Source: Arenicola marina (lineage: Eukaryota; Annelida; Polychaeta; Arenicolidae). From it: DNA of 64,000 bases. Every line of letters starts with the position of its first letter. Position 1 is the stretch's first letter. The notes below the pieces were generated by a model. It was given only the letters and a program-made list of their open reading frames with translations. It ran no database searches and was not told the DNA's origin. Below are positions 43,601-54,126 of the stretch, piece by piece. A program made the translations under genes and the position numbers. Location of the stretch: the NCBI GenBank assembly GCA_964019135.1, contig OZ025263.1:21429123-21493122 (forward strand), written 5' to 3'.

Positions 43601-45270
43601 TATGAAACTTCCAAAGTTCGAGGTCATTACTGCCGTTATGAAACTTCGAAAGTTCGAGGTCATTACCGCGGTTATGAAACTTCGAAAGTTTGAGGTCATT
43701 ACTGCGGTTATGAAACTTCCAAAGTTCGAGGTCATTACCGCGGTTATGAAACTTCGAAAGTTTGAGGTCATTACTGCGGTTATGAAACTTCCAAAGTTCG
43801 AGGTCATTACTGCGGTTATGAAACTTCCAAAGTTTAAGGTCATTACTGTGGTTATGAAACTTCAAAAGTTCGAGGTCATTACTGCGGTTATGAAACTTCA
43901 AAAGTTTGAGGTCATTACTGCGGTTATGAAACTTCCAAAATTTAAGGTCATTACTGTGGGTATGAAACTTCCAAAGTTCGAGGTCATTACCGCGGTTATG
44001 AAACTTTCAAAGTTTAAGGTCATTACTGCGGTTATAAAACTTCCAAAGTTCGAGGTCATTTTTGCGGTTATGAACCTTCAAAAGTTCGAGGTCAATACTG
44101 CGGTTATGAAACTTCCAAAGTTCGAGGTCAAAACTGCGGTTATGAAACTTCCAAAGTTCGAGGTCATTACTGCGGTTATGAAATATCCAAAGTGCGAGGT
44201 CATTACCGTGGTTATGAAACTTCCAAAGTTCGAGGTCATTACTGCGGTTATGAAACTTCCAAAGTTTAAGGTCATTAGCGCGGTTGTGAAACTTCCAAAG
44301 TTCAAGGTGATTACCGCCGTTATGAAACTTCCAAAGGTTAAGGTCATTACTGCGGTTATGAAACTTCCAAAGTTCGAGGTCATTACTGCGGTTATGAAAC
44401 TTCCAAAGTTTGAAGTCATTACCGCGGTTATGAAACTTCCAAAGTTCGAGGTCATTACTGCGGTTATGAAACTTCCAAAGTTTGAGGTCATTACCGCGGT
44501 TATGAAACTTCCAAAGTACGAGGTCATTACTGCGGTTATGAAACTTCCAAAGTACGAGGTCAATACTGCGGTTATGAAACTTCCAAAGTACGAGGTCATT
44601 ACGGCGGTTATGAAACTTCCAAAGTACGAGGTCATTACTGCGGTTATGAAACTTCCAAAGTACGAGGTCATTACTGCGGTTATGAAACTTCCAAAGTACG
44701 AGGTCATTACTGCGGTTATGATACTTCCAAAGTACGAGGTCATTACCGCGGTTATGAAACTTCCAAAGTTCGAGGTCATTACCGCGGTTATGAAATTTCA
44801 AAAGTTCGAGGTCATTACTGCGGTTATGAAACTTCCAAAGTACGAGGTCATTACCGCGGTTATGAAACTTCCAAAGTTCGAGGTCATTACCGCGGTTATG
44901 AAACTTCCAAAGTTCGAGGTCATTACCGCGGTTATGAAACTTCCAAAGTTCGAGGTCATTACCTCGGTTATGAAACTTCCAAAGTACGAGGTCATTACTG
45001 CGGTTATAACACCTCAGATTCATGGTGCCAATCGCGATTTTGACACTTCCGGTTCCATGTTAGAAATGCAATCATAACACTTCCGTTTTCAAATGATAAT
45101 TATAATGTTTTCGGTTCAAGGCTACAATGAAAGTTATAACAGACACCTTTACTTGATGTCAACATGCGCAAATTAACGCTATCCGGTTACGTATTGAGGT
45201 GGCCGTTATGAACAACTTTGATTTGGGGAACAGTTACAGTGTTGCTGTCGTAGTTATGTCGAATCGGTTG
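34640..45270. repeat. 36-bp satellite, about 290 units, AGGTCA in each
   Basis: Unit contains AAACTTCCAAAGTTCGAGG, then TCATTACTGCGGTTATG. Core units run about 34880-45010; diverged units extend to about 34640 and 45270. Main variants are TTCGAGGTCA, TTTGAGGTCA, TTTAAGGTCA and TACGAGGTCA, plus CCGCGG versus CTGCGG. A rare marker (GGTCATTTTTG with GAACCTTCAAAAG) recurs at 36493, 37321, 38941, 39878, 41211, 41464, 42401 and 44057, at near-multiples of 36. The 12-residue peptide period (KLPKFEVITAVM on plus; FGSFITAVMTSN and WKFHNRSNDLKL on minus) keeps frames of up to 1,200 codons open on both strands. I treat these as by-products of the period. Confidence 0.97.
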
Positions 45271-45514
45271 AAGACTTGGCTCCTAGCGTTAAAGTTGGCA
45301 GTTGCAGTGTTAAATCTTCCTTGATGACAACCGCACTGAATTATGACACTTGCAGTATATTTGTAAGTCGGCTTAATTGTCATCGTCACAGCCATAGCAT
45401 AGCATTGCCAGACTGTGCGTCATCCGTGATACACCCGCTTACAGAGAAGAGACGCCATGTTGAAACAAGGGTTCGCCTTAACAAGGCAGAATTACCAGAT
45501 TTTTATGCCAAGAT
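45271..45514. other. Unique DNA
   Basis: Short single-copy stretch after the satellite. No gene seen. Confidence 0.4.
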
Positions 45515-45712
45515 AAGAGGGGGGAGGGCAGGGGCACGTGGCTCCCCTTTGGCTCAAAAAAAGGCGAAAAGCCCCCCCCCCCCTTTTTCTGATGAAAGGG
45601 CATGGGGGGCACAGACTCTTTCTTTCTCACCAACACTCCCTTGGTCGCAAGGTTGTCACGGGATAGTATTTAAATAAATAGTGCTGCCCCCCCCCCCCTT
45701 TCGGATCCGGCA
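45515..45712 (-). mobile_element. Possible MITE-like element
   Basis: On the minus strand the sequence begins CTGTGCCGGATCCGAAAGGG, resembling the GGATCC-type terminus of the MITE at 13.5 kb, and ends near a GGGAGCCACGTGCCCC stretch. A paired G/C-run organisation and no coding capacity fit a MITE. The opposite terminus is unclear, so ends and family are tentative. Confidence 0.3.
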
Positions 45713-48258
45713 CAGGAGCGGCCACTGCAGCTCACCCCCCCCTCCCCCACACTCCCCCCTGTAAAGTACAAAGACAAAGACAATCTAGGATCAGCAATGG
45801 TATATTTCAGGTAAGCTAACAACAGTGTCAGGGCAGACCACGCTTTCCCACAGCCGTTGCACCGTTTCACACCGACAATTGAAAGGCTGGCGTGTCAACA
45901 ACGAAGGACTGTCCAGTGTATATAATTATATATCTATATACAGTATCAAAATGGCTGCTGTGTCTTCACGTAACAAATAACATAATGAGAGCATACTTGC
46001 CCAAGAATAAATGAACTTTGCGGGTTATTACTACCAGAGTCCATCGCGGAATATAACAGTCGGTACTCGTTGTTATGCACTAAGTGTAGACACCCACAGC
46101 GGGAAGGACCCGTTCACACCATACCATGCCTAGACATCCATATCAGTACTCCATGGCCTACATCTATAGCAAGCCAGCAACACATGGCATTGCGGCAGCT
46201 CCGGGGGAAACCGTATGCATACGTTATAACCTCCATTCGCTATAATATGCTCAGCATTTATAAAAAAAGTGTCTATTGCGGGAGAGAGGGGCTGGGGGGG
46301 GGGGGGGAGAGGGGGATCGAAACAGAAGCAGGGATTTGTTTCTGGGGTGGAATACAAGAGACGGATCCACAATATGTGATGGTCGTCAAGAGTGTCCACG
46401 GCTATAGCAGCGCTGGATGAAATTTTATGACGCGGTTTAGATTAACGATGGTTGTGCTACTTGTCGAGGTCTTCCTGGTGGTATCGTTCCAACAAGGGTG
46501 GCCCACATATCTGGGGGATGTATATTAAAAATGTCGCCGATAAGCTCCTAACGCCCAAAGTTCAGTAAACTTTTACTGACTGTTGGATGAACTGAGTATT
46601 TTTAGCTTTTATAATCACCTCTGATCACGAATGCTTATTATTCGAGCTGACACAATATTTATTATTACTTATTTATTATCCACAGCCCGAATAGCTATTA
46701 TCCAATCAGGCCAGGCATCGGTATTAAATGCTATTTTATCTCCTTTATCGCATCTCATTAAATTGATCATTAGCAAAGAAGCGTATTATAAAATCGATTA
46801 TTTTCGATATAAGGTTCATTTAATTCGAAAAATCCATTCAATATAATCCGCCATTAAAACGTATTGATGTGTCCCTTGGGGTTAATCAGTGAAAACTTAA
46901 CGTCGTAATAAGTTGTGGATCAATGGCGGATGGTGAATCCTCGTGGTAAACAAGGCCTTGGGTTCTGGTCTGATGAACAGCCGCGAGGGACTGGCAGAGG
47001 AGACAGAGGGACCGCAGATGTCTCTTGCAATGACAAACTGCTCCGTACCTTGGCCGCCTCATCCCTATGTCCACCGCTGACGAGGTAATCTCCCCGGCAT
47101 AATTAGAATTCCTGCCCTGTGCTGACCCGCGTCTGCCGTGTCAAGGGCGGGTGCGGCAGAGGGAGGCCAGGCCGCTCGCACCATGTGCGCCTCCTCTGCC
47201 TACCCGAAATGCACTATTTCACGACGGACATCCGCTGTTTGTCCGCTGTACGTCGCCATGACGACGACACCGGTGGTATCAGTGGATGAGATTGGCAGCT
47301 GCCCGCTACATGCCTTTGATGTCCCATAGATTGCCGATAATTGTTAATGCAACAGTGCTCTAGCGCGAGTAGTGACGGGCGCCAATGCCTGGGCGAACCT
47401 CGGGATAAGGCCCACGGTACCCTGCCATCTCCTCAAACCTGGCGGAAATCAATGACGAGAGATGGGGAGGGAGGCAGGGCGAGGAGGAGGGGAGGAGGGG
47501 GGAGGGGGGGGGGGGGGGATTGCCATGATAACCGCCCGCCATCGCGTGATACGTTACTGTTTGTAAAAGATGATCAGCCATATCCACCTCCTCCCCCCTC
47601 CTCGCCAGACCTACTTACTATGCAATACAGCATTTTGTGATAGAGGTGTTGGTGTTCCGTTGTTACCTGTACGTTGACGCAAAGGGGTAAGCGAACGGCT
47701 CCATGGGAGAGAAGTATACGACTGTACGTTGTATGGTAGTGCAGTGGTCGTGACCAGACGATCATCTCGCTGGTAGGTAGATGGACATGCATAAGGCAGT
47801 GAATATCTTAAGTATTAAGTATAGCCAACCAAAAGTAAACATCCACATTTGAAGATTATTCATTGTATTGTGTTGCATTGTTACATAACGCCTGTTTATA
47901 GCTGCTTACACTGACATAAACACATTAACGCGAATCAGTCCAAAATTTGAAATAATGTAAATAAAAAGGTATAGCATAATGTTACGGATTTGACGTCGCA
48001 TGAAAACGGTGATCGCTGATACAAAATTTATGAAGATTATTATTCATTAATTATATATCTATCAATGTTCCAGATATGTTGACAGCCTGACTTTATGTGT
48101 TCCTTTTGGCGACGTTTCACCAAATCGCGTCTTGTAAAACTTATGCAGTGAATTAATTCCACAACGGGGTCTCCATGGCAACGCGCATCTAGGGTTTATA
48201 CGGAAAACGTTAATGGCAGTGAGAGCTTGCTACGGACTGAGTTAGTTGCCTATAGTGT
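45713..48258. other. Unique intergenic DNA
   Basis: Mostly single-copy, AT-rich at 46430-46900 and 47800-48150, with G runs at 46290-46310 and 47490-47518. No coding region with a recognisable domain. Contains the X-box at 48169. Confidence 0.5.
48169..48182. promoter_or_regulatory. RFX X-box motif
   Basis: GTCTCCATGGCAAC fits the palindromic X-box bound by RFX factors (GTNNCCATRGNAAC type). It lies about 1 kb beyond the 3' end of the receptor gene. Binding is inferred. Confidence 0.4.
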
Positions 48259-48301
48259 CATCATAATCATCATCATCATTATCATCACCATCATCACCAT
48301 T
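48259..48301. repeat. CAT microsatellite
   Basis: Imperfect run of CAT/ATC triplets. Confidence 0.85.
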
Positions 48302-48455
48302 ACCGCCACTATCATGGCCAATGTCCTATATCTAGAGGTGACACGGCGCCCACTGGCGTCGCTACCCTTTGAACAATGAGTATTTCGAGGTACATTTGCA
48401 GAAAAACACTGGCGAGTCATGCCGCGTGGCCCGTGTCAGTCAGTCGTCAAGGTGA

Positions 48456-48468
48456 TGACCTTGACCTT
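48456..48468 (-). promoter_or_regulatory. Direct-repeat nuclear-receptor motif
   Basis: On the minus strand AAGGTCAAGGTCA, two AGGTCA half-sites with no clear spacer, including the TCAAGGTCA extended site favoured by FTZ-F1/SF-1 and ERR monomers. About 690 bp past the receptor stop codon. Function is inferred. Confidence 0.35.
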
Positions 48469-48826
48469 CACCTATAGGGAAGCTCACACCGAAATAAACC
48501 AACCACGTGCGCGCTTGAAAACTGGAGAGTTAGTTACTACTACACGTTCTACAGAGCTCCAGCCGGCCCCCTAGACTTACTGACTGACTGACTTACTTAC
48601 AGTGGTGTGATCATGGCAACAGAACAACAGTAAACTTGCCCGCAATCAACAAGGTGATAAGATAAGCATTTACACCTTTCTTTGTACATCGACATTGTAT
48701 AAGTGATAATAAATTTTCCATAGTTGTAAACTAAATTCAGTAATATAATGAAACCAATAAAGAATGAAGTACTTGCAGTGCACGTGACGCGCTGGCATCA
48801 CGGGGGCCGCTGTTCACCGTGCAGTG

Positions 48827-48840
48827 GCGCCATCTACTGG
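48827..48840 (-). promoter_or_regulatory. CTCF-like motif, perfect core match
   Basis: CCAGTAGATGGCGC on the minus strand matches CCASYAGRKGGCRS at all 14 positions. It lies about 310 bp beyond the receptor's stop codon, a plausible place for a boundary between the gene and the satellite-rich DNA on its 3' side. Occupancy is not shown by the sequence. Confidence 0.5.
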
Positions 48841-49064
48841 CCACGGGCTAACAGTTATTGTACTTCCGCGATTCCAGCGTCACCCATGAATACAAATGGC
48901 ACCGTTCAGAAAGCGGCTTCATTGTCACTAGTGTAACTACATACATGGTCACCCCCCCCCCTCCCCCCACCAAAACCCCAATCATACAAAGAACAACACC
49001 ACGTGACATAGCGCCCAATGGAAATCATGCGCGTAGAATATAAATACACTTAGCATACTTCATC

Positions 49065-49070
49065 TTTAAT
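49065..49070 (-). terminator. Candidate poly(A) signal ATTAAA
   Basis: ATTAAA on the minus strand, about 80 bases after the receptor stop codon. It is the common variant of AATAAA; no AATAAA was noticed on this strand between here and 48 kb. A short 3' UTR would result. Confidence 0.3.
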
Positions 49071-49151
49071 GTAAATGTATATATACAGATTCGTTGATTA
49101 AATAGAGTTCAATATTCCTAGCGACACATATGTCAGTAGTGTAATCGGATG

Positions 49152-52100
49152 CTACGTTTTGTGCCAGTCTAATTTCAATATCCGTATGAAGGTCTTTTTA
49201 AACTGGGCGTTGGCAAAGGCATAGCAGAAGGGGTTGATGGGGCTGTTGAGATAGCAGAGCCAGTAGGAGATGTCGTAGAGGAGGGTCAGAACGCAGCCGT
49301 TGGTCGACGGGCAGAAGCCGATGATGAGAGAGAGGATATGCCAGGGCGTCCAGCACAGGACAAAGGCTCCCAGGATGATGGTTATAGTCCTCAGCGCCTT
49401 CCGAGCGCGATTCTCACTGCGACTCTGCTGCTTCAGTCTCAGCTGCTCTTGCTGCTGCTGCTGCTGCTGCTGAGTCTGTGGCTGCTGTTTGCCGTCCTTA
49501 CGGCTCTTACCGCGCTTGCTGCGCTTGGCCGTCTTGACAATGTTGCTGAGGGGACTGGCTCCTCCTCCCCCGCCGTCGCTATCCCTGAAGCTGCCCCCGC
49601 GGCGGCTGGAGCCTCGGCTGACCGCCGGCCAGTCCCGGGGGGTGCCCTGGAGCGGGGTCGCGCTCGGGGTCGGGGTCGGGGTCATGGCGTTGCACGACTG
49701 GATGTCCTCGGGCCTGGCCAGGCGCGACACGGTCCGGTCCGGCCTGTCCACGCACGCCTCTACCTGCATCAGGCTGGGCATGGTGAGCTGGGTGCCCCCG
49801 CCGCCGCCCCCGCCGCCGGCACACGGCCTGGACGACGGGGACGAGTTGTCCGCGGGTCGTTTCGTACCCGACGCCCCAGATCCCTGCCTGGGTCGCTTGT
49901 CCTGCAAGCACGGCGAGCCCTGTCGCCCGTTTAGTTTGGCTTTGGCAGCAGGTGACCGTTGACTGCTATGCGGGAAGCAGTCCGTGTACAGCGGCGGCGG
50001 GGAAGGCGGGGAGGGGAAGGGCAGAGAGTCGCTCCCGGCCCCAGCCCCGGCCCCGGCGGGTTGCGCGACGGGCCACGGGGGAAGACCCCCTTCCCCACTA
50101 GCCTCATCCGGTCCCTCCAGGTAGGAATCCCTCTTCTTCCAAACGGGGGACTCCGGCTCCTCCGAGATTCGGCCTCGTTCTGAGTTAGCCAGCGCCTTGG
50201 AAGCCTCGCTAAGTACCCGGATGTTGTCCGAGCTCTGCAGCGATTGTAGGCTCTCCTGGTCGATGTAGCGCACACCTTCCAGGAGCTCGGGCGGCGCGTT
50301 CACCGAGAACCCGCTGCCGCGCGCGCTGCTACTCCCCGTATCCAAGGACAACGGGGCCGAGACGGCCAGCGGGCCGGAATACCCGCCGCCCCCACCGATG
50401 CGGCCCGCGGGGTGATTCGTACCACCCATGTCCGCCAAGAGGGCGACGTTTTCGCAGCCGGAGTCCGGGGAGGATGGCGGAGGGGAGTCCTCGTCATCGG
50501 CATCGTCCGCCTTGTCGCCCCTCGCCCGCCCCCTGACCCCCGCCCCGGGGGTGTTTTTGTCCGTCACCCCGAAGGAGGAGGGTCCCTCCTCGGGGGGTGC
50601 GGTGGGGAGCGCCGGCCTCCCGCGGGAGCTGCCCTCCGCGGGGTCTAACCTCTGGTCCAACAACAACGGACCCTTCTCCTCACTAGCCGTGCTGATGGAG
50701 TTGGAAGGGGAGGGTGGGGACAGGTAGGACCCACCCGCCCCCGCCCCCGCCCCCGCACACCCGACCTCTCCCGCCAGCCCGGGGTGGCGCACGCCGCCAC
50801 TGGATTGATTTATATTGTTCGTCGCCTTGCAATTGCCGGCATGCATCGCGGCGGTGTTGGTGGGTGAACCGGATATGTTATTCGTCTCCGACGCTCTCAT
50901 CGTGTGGTGACCGCCGCCGCCGCCGCGGCCGGCTGCTGTGGAGTTGCTATGGTGATGATTCTGATGTGCGCGCGCATTCTTCCCCTTGGGTGGCTTTTGA
51001 AGTTTCAACACGGGCTCCACCTGGCGGTCGTTATTGTTACTACTCCGCCGCCCCGCCTTGTGGTGGCTCCGGGACTTTGCGGCCTTGGGCTTGCTACGGC
51101 GGGCCGCCTTGGGGCTCCCCCTCTTGGGAGACTGACTGCTGGGGTCGGTATCGGAGGGGAAGGCCGGGCTGCTGGACCTATCATCCTCCCGGTCGTTGTT
51201 CCTCACGGAGCTGAAGCTGGTGGTGGTGGAGGCGGCGTTAATGGTGAGCGTCCCGAGCGTCGTGCTGTTCTGCGGGAACAGCCGCGTCGTGTCCACTGCC
51301 GCCCCCTGCTGGGTCATCCCGATACCAATTTTAGTCATGGTCTGGCCCGCCATCGACACCAGTGACGTCATCTTATTGCGCTTGGCCTCCGAGCGCCGCT
51401 GCAGGGCCAGCGCCACCTGGTAGATGCCCGTATACAGGACGCACATGACGGTGAGCGTGATCCAGAAGTATCCGACCTGCAGGATGCAGTTAAAGATGGC
51501 GCTCTCCATGTACTGCACGTAGCACATGCCCTCGGCCACCGTGCGCTTACCCACGATGTACTGCCACCCGAAGATGGAGATGAAGAAGACGAGCGATGGG
51601 ATGACCCAGGTACAGGCGATCATGGCCAGCACCTTCTGGTCGGTGCGCCAGTTGCGGTACTTGGCCGGGATCTTCACCATGCAGAAGCGGTCGATGGTGA
51701 TACAGAAGACGGTGTAGATGGAGGTGAGGCAGACGGTATAGTCCACCGAGAGCCACAGGTCGCAGAGGACCTCCCCGAGGGGCCAGCGCTGGCCGAACAG
51801 CAGGTAGACGGTGTAAAAGGGCATGGAAATGGTGCCGATGAGCAAGTCGGACACGGCCAGCGAGGCGATGAAGTAGTTGGTCGGCTGCCGTATCGTGCGC
51901 TCGAGGAAGAAGGACAGGAGGACGATCAGGTTGCCCACCACCGTCGTCAGCATGGTGGCCCCGGCCAGGAACCCGAACAAGCCGATTTGCCACAGCGGCA
52001 GCGGACTGCCGAGGATCCCGTCCCCCGGTACCTCCGTCCCGTTGGGGCCCCCCAGGAGGGTGTCGTTGCAGGTGACGTTGCCGGCGAGGAAGGTGTCGGA

Positions 52101-52445
52101 GAAGGGCCCCCCGGTGACGCCCCCGCCGCCGCACCCCGCCGGTATGGCGTCCGTAAAGAGGCTGTACACGTCCGAATTGTTCCACAGTCCACTGTTGTTG
52201 ATGAAACTAGCGACCACCTGGCCGGGTGGCGGGAGGGGGGGCAAAGCCACCTCCGCCGAGGAGTCCCCCAGGGAGGCGTAGTATTCCCCCGCCCCCCCGC
52301 CACCATCCCCAGCCTGAGGGGTGGGGTCTCTGAAAGGGTCGTCCGCGGGACCCCGGTTGCTGAGGACGCTGTAGTCATAGCGACCGGCGGATCCCGGCTC
52401 CGGATCGCCGTGGTAAGCCACCGACAGGTTCAGTCGGGATGGCAT
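49152..52445 (-). CDS. mAChR-B: Muscarinic acetylcholine receptor, invertebrate B-type (GAR-2-like)
   Basis: An intact 1097-residue class A GPCR in one uninterrupted frame. The ATG at 52445 is the first in frame: a TAG lies 18 bases upstream (52464-52466) and the context is AAACATG. Residues 1-150 are extracellular, with N-glycosylation sites at N6, N83, N89, N123, N127 and N135 and no obvious signal peptide. Helix 1 spans about 152-178 (GN motif), helix 2 about 190-213 (D200), helix 3 starts at C228 with acetylcholine-binding D235-Y236 and DRF at 252-254, helix 4 is about 271-293, helix 5 about 316-346, helix 6 about 1018-1041 (W1032, P1034) and helix 7 about 1051-1077 (Y1061, Y1065, NPFCY at 1071-1075). 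The third inner loop is about 670 residues, with Gly, Ser and poly-Gln runs (CAG repeat near 49450-49490). Words such as KIPAKYRNWRT, GYFWITL and QTMTKIGIGM point to the B-type group, which in arthropods is known to be acetylcholine-activated but muscarine- and atropine-insensitive and Gi-coupled. Coupling here is inferred. Confidence 0.9.
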   Translation of the reverse strand: MPSRLNLSVAYHGDPEPGSAGRYDYSVLSNRGPADDPFRDPTPQAGDGGGGAGEYYASLGDSSAEVALPPLPPPGQVVASFINNSGLWNNSDVYSLFTDAIPAGCGGGGVTGGPFSDTFLAGNVTCNDTLLGGPNGTEVPGDGILGSPLPLWQIGLFGFLAGATMLTTVVGNLIVLLSFFLERTIRQPTNYFIASLAVSDLLIGTISMPFYTVYLLFGQRWPLGEVLCDLWLSVDYTVCLTSIYTVFCITIDRFCMVKIPAKYRNWRTDQKVLAMIACTWVIPSLVFFISIFGWQYIVGKRTVAEGMCYVQYMESAIFNCILQVGYFWITLTVMCVLYTGIYQVALALQRRSEAKRNKMTSLVSMAGQTMTKIGIGMTQQGAAVDTTRLFPQNSTTLGTLTINAASTTTSFSSVRNNDREDDRSSSPAFPSDTDPSSQSPKRGSPKAARRSKPKAAKSRSHHKAGRRSSNNNDRQVEPVLKLQKPPKGKNARAHQNHHHSNSTAAGRGGGGGHHTMRASETNNISGSPTNTAAMHAGNCKATNNINQSSGGVRHPGLAGEVGCAGAGAGAGGSYLSPPSPSNSISTASEEKGPLLLDQRLDPAEGSSRGRPALPTAPPEEGPSSFGVTDKNTPGAGVRGRARGDKADDADDEDSPPPSSPDSGCENVALLADMGGTNHPAGRIGGGGGYSGPLAVSAPLSLDTGSSSARGSGFSVNAPPELLEGVRYIDQESLQSLQSSDNIRVLSEASKALANSERGRISEEPESPVWKKRDSYLEGPDEASGEGGLPPWPVAQPAGAGAGAGSDSLPFPSPPSPPPLYTDCFPHSSQRSPAAKAKLNGRQGSPCLQDKRPRQGSGASGTKRPADNSSPSSRPCAGGGGGGGGTQLTMPSLMQVEACVDRPDRTVSRLARPEDIQSCNAMTPTPTPSATPLQGTPRDWPAVSRGSSRRGGSFRDSDGGGGGASPLSNIVKTAKRSKRGKSRKDGKQQPQTQQQQQQQQEQLRLKQQSRSENRARKALRTITIILGAFVLCWTPWHILSLIIGFCPSTNGCVLTLLYDISYWLCYLNSPINPFCYAFANAQFKKTFIRILKLDWHKT

Positions 52446-54126
52446 GTTTCGCTCCCTGCGCCGCTATCCAGATCCCGATCAAGAGTGTTGTATCCAGAAG
52501 CGTGTGGGGGTTGTTGCTCCAGAAGCCGGATGTACCTCAGGCGGGGACAGGGCCCGCCGCTGGTCCCCCCGACCGGGATGTCTCAGCCCACTGGGCATCA
52601 GAAGGACATCCATCTGCAATCAAAGCACGTCCATGAATATTATACAATGGCCTCATTGTAGCACCTTTTGAAGAAAACCTGAAATATTTCTGGTTGGCAC
52701 CCATCCGTCTGGATAAGACAATGGCTCCTGGTAGCATATATTTAGCGTGATTTAACAATTCCGCTTAATAGGGCATTTGCGCTTGTGACTGCATAACTCC
52801 ATCTGAGCCAGCCACAGCTTGCCACAGGCATTACACAGATGTACGGTCCCTTGGTCTTGACCATTACTAACGAGACGCTCACGCTTATAGATAAGATAAA
52901 CCTTCAGACCCAAACAATGAATTATTGGCCCAAAAAATATATCGCGAACTTACAGATATTGCACTGTGAAATAGCACAAGAGGGATTTCCATCCGTTCTT
53001 CAATATACAATCTACGATGTTCGGAATAGGACCCGTGCTAACTACCGGACTTCAACGTGGTTGGGAACTATCGTTTGATATAGACAATTTATTTTTAAAT
53101 TTTGCGTAGTTTTGTTTTTAAACGGTAGAGACAGTCTGACCTATTATATTCCAGCGATAGCAAGTGTATGTTCAAAGTTACTATTTGGTTTTCAAAGTTA
53201 AACCAGTAAGTAAGTTGAGTAAGACCAGTTAAGTAAAGGTGGCTGCCGTCAGCAAATACAAAGACAACCAATAAAACACAGCCCCCATCGGGAATCAATC
53301 GCACAACGACGACGAGTCGTGCCGCTCTACCGACTTTGCGGGTTTTTACAATGTGCAATGTATGTGTTATGTTATAACGGTCAGTGTATTTTTCTCTATA
53401 ATCAATCTATTTAATTCTATCGATATATCCGTGGGTCCAAGACTTAAAAATAACGATTCGTTTCTGGGATCATCTCAATAGATAATTTTCTCACCCAATA
53501 AATATATTTGTGTTTTGTGTGTCATCGTTATTCATGTGTCGTTGTTTGTCTGAAACAAAAAAAATGATGCAATCTACACAAATTAGGTTCCAATTAATAA
53601 AAAGCGGAATGTTTAAATATCTCTTGTAGTGCCCTGATTAGGTCTTTGATTAATAGCCGGACGTATTGCAAACGGCGCGGACGCGACGCAGTGGCCAGAG
53701 ACCCATCTGATGAATTGGTATCGTTGCTCGGCTGGTCGGGGCTCCGCGAAGCTGTACCTTCCTCCCCACCCCCCTGTCGGCGCTTCTCTTTAATTTCCCT
53801 TGTATTTGGCTATTAAATTAGTGGCTTGTTGGCCCGTGAGCGCGCCGTACCCTTACTAATGCACGCTGCCCGGTCTGCCCCATTACACACGCTCCTCTCG
53901 CTTCCACTCGGCCTTTGAAATTCTTGTTAGTCTCCGCTTTGGAAGGCAATCAGTCCACAAACCCTCTGTTTTACTGTCGCCCTCCCCCCCCCCTCCCCCC
54001 TCACTCACTCCCCCACGCCCTCTGCCCCCTCCCCTTCATTCATGAACAGTCTACCCTCCACCCTCTAGAACGCAGTCCCCTGGATGACAATCTACTAGCG
54101 TCTCTGCTTCTGCTGCATTGTTCCTC
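52446..54126. other. Upstream region of the receptor gene and unique DNA
   Basis: Holds the receptor's presumed 5' UTR and promoter. On the minus strand an AAATATATG TATA-like word lies near 52735, which would give a 5' UTR of roughly 260 bases; this is weak. An upstream noncoding exon cannot be excluded. From 52800 to 53650 the DNA is AT-rich and single-copy with no gene. From 53900 it becomes C-rich before the 29-bp array. Confidence 0.4.

Noticed and set aside
35642-45077. Long KLPKFEVITAVM repeat proteins and minus-strand counterparts
   Set aside because: A 36-bp satellite read in an open phase. Single-base indels shift the frame with no sign of constraint.
49338-52378. Several open frames opposite or out of phase with the receptor
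   Set aside because: Shadow frames caused by high GC content of the receptor coding sequence.
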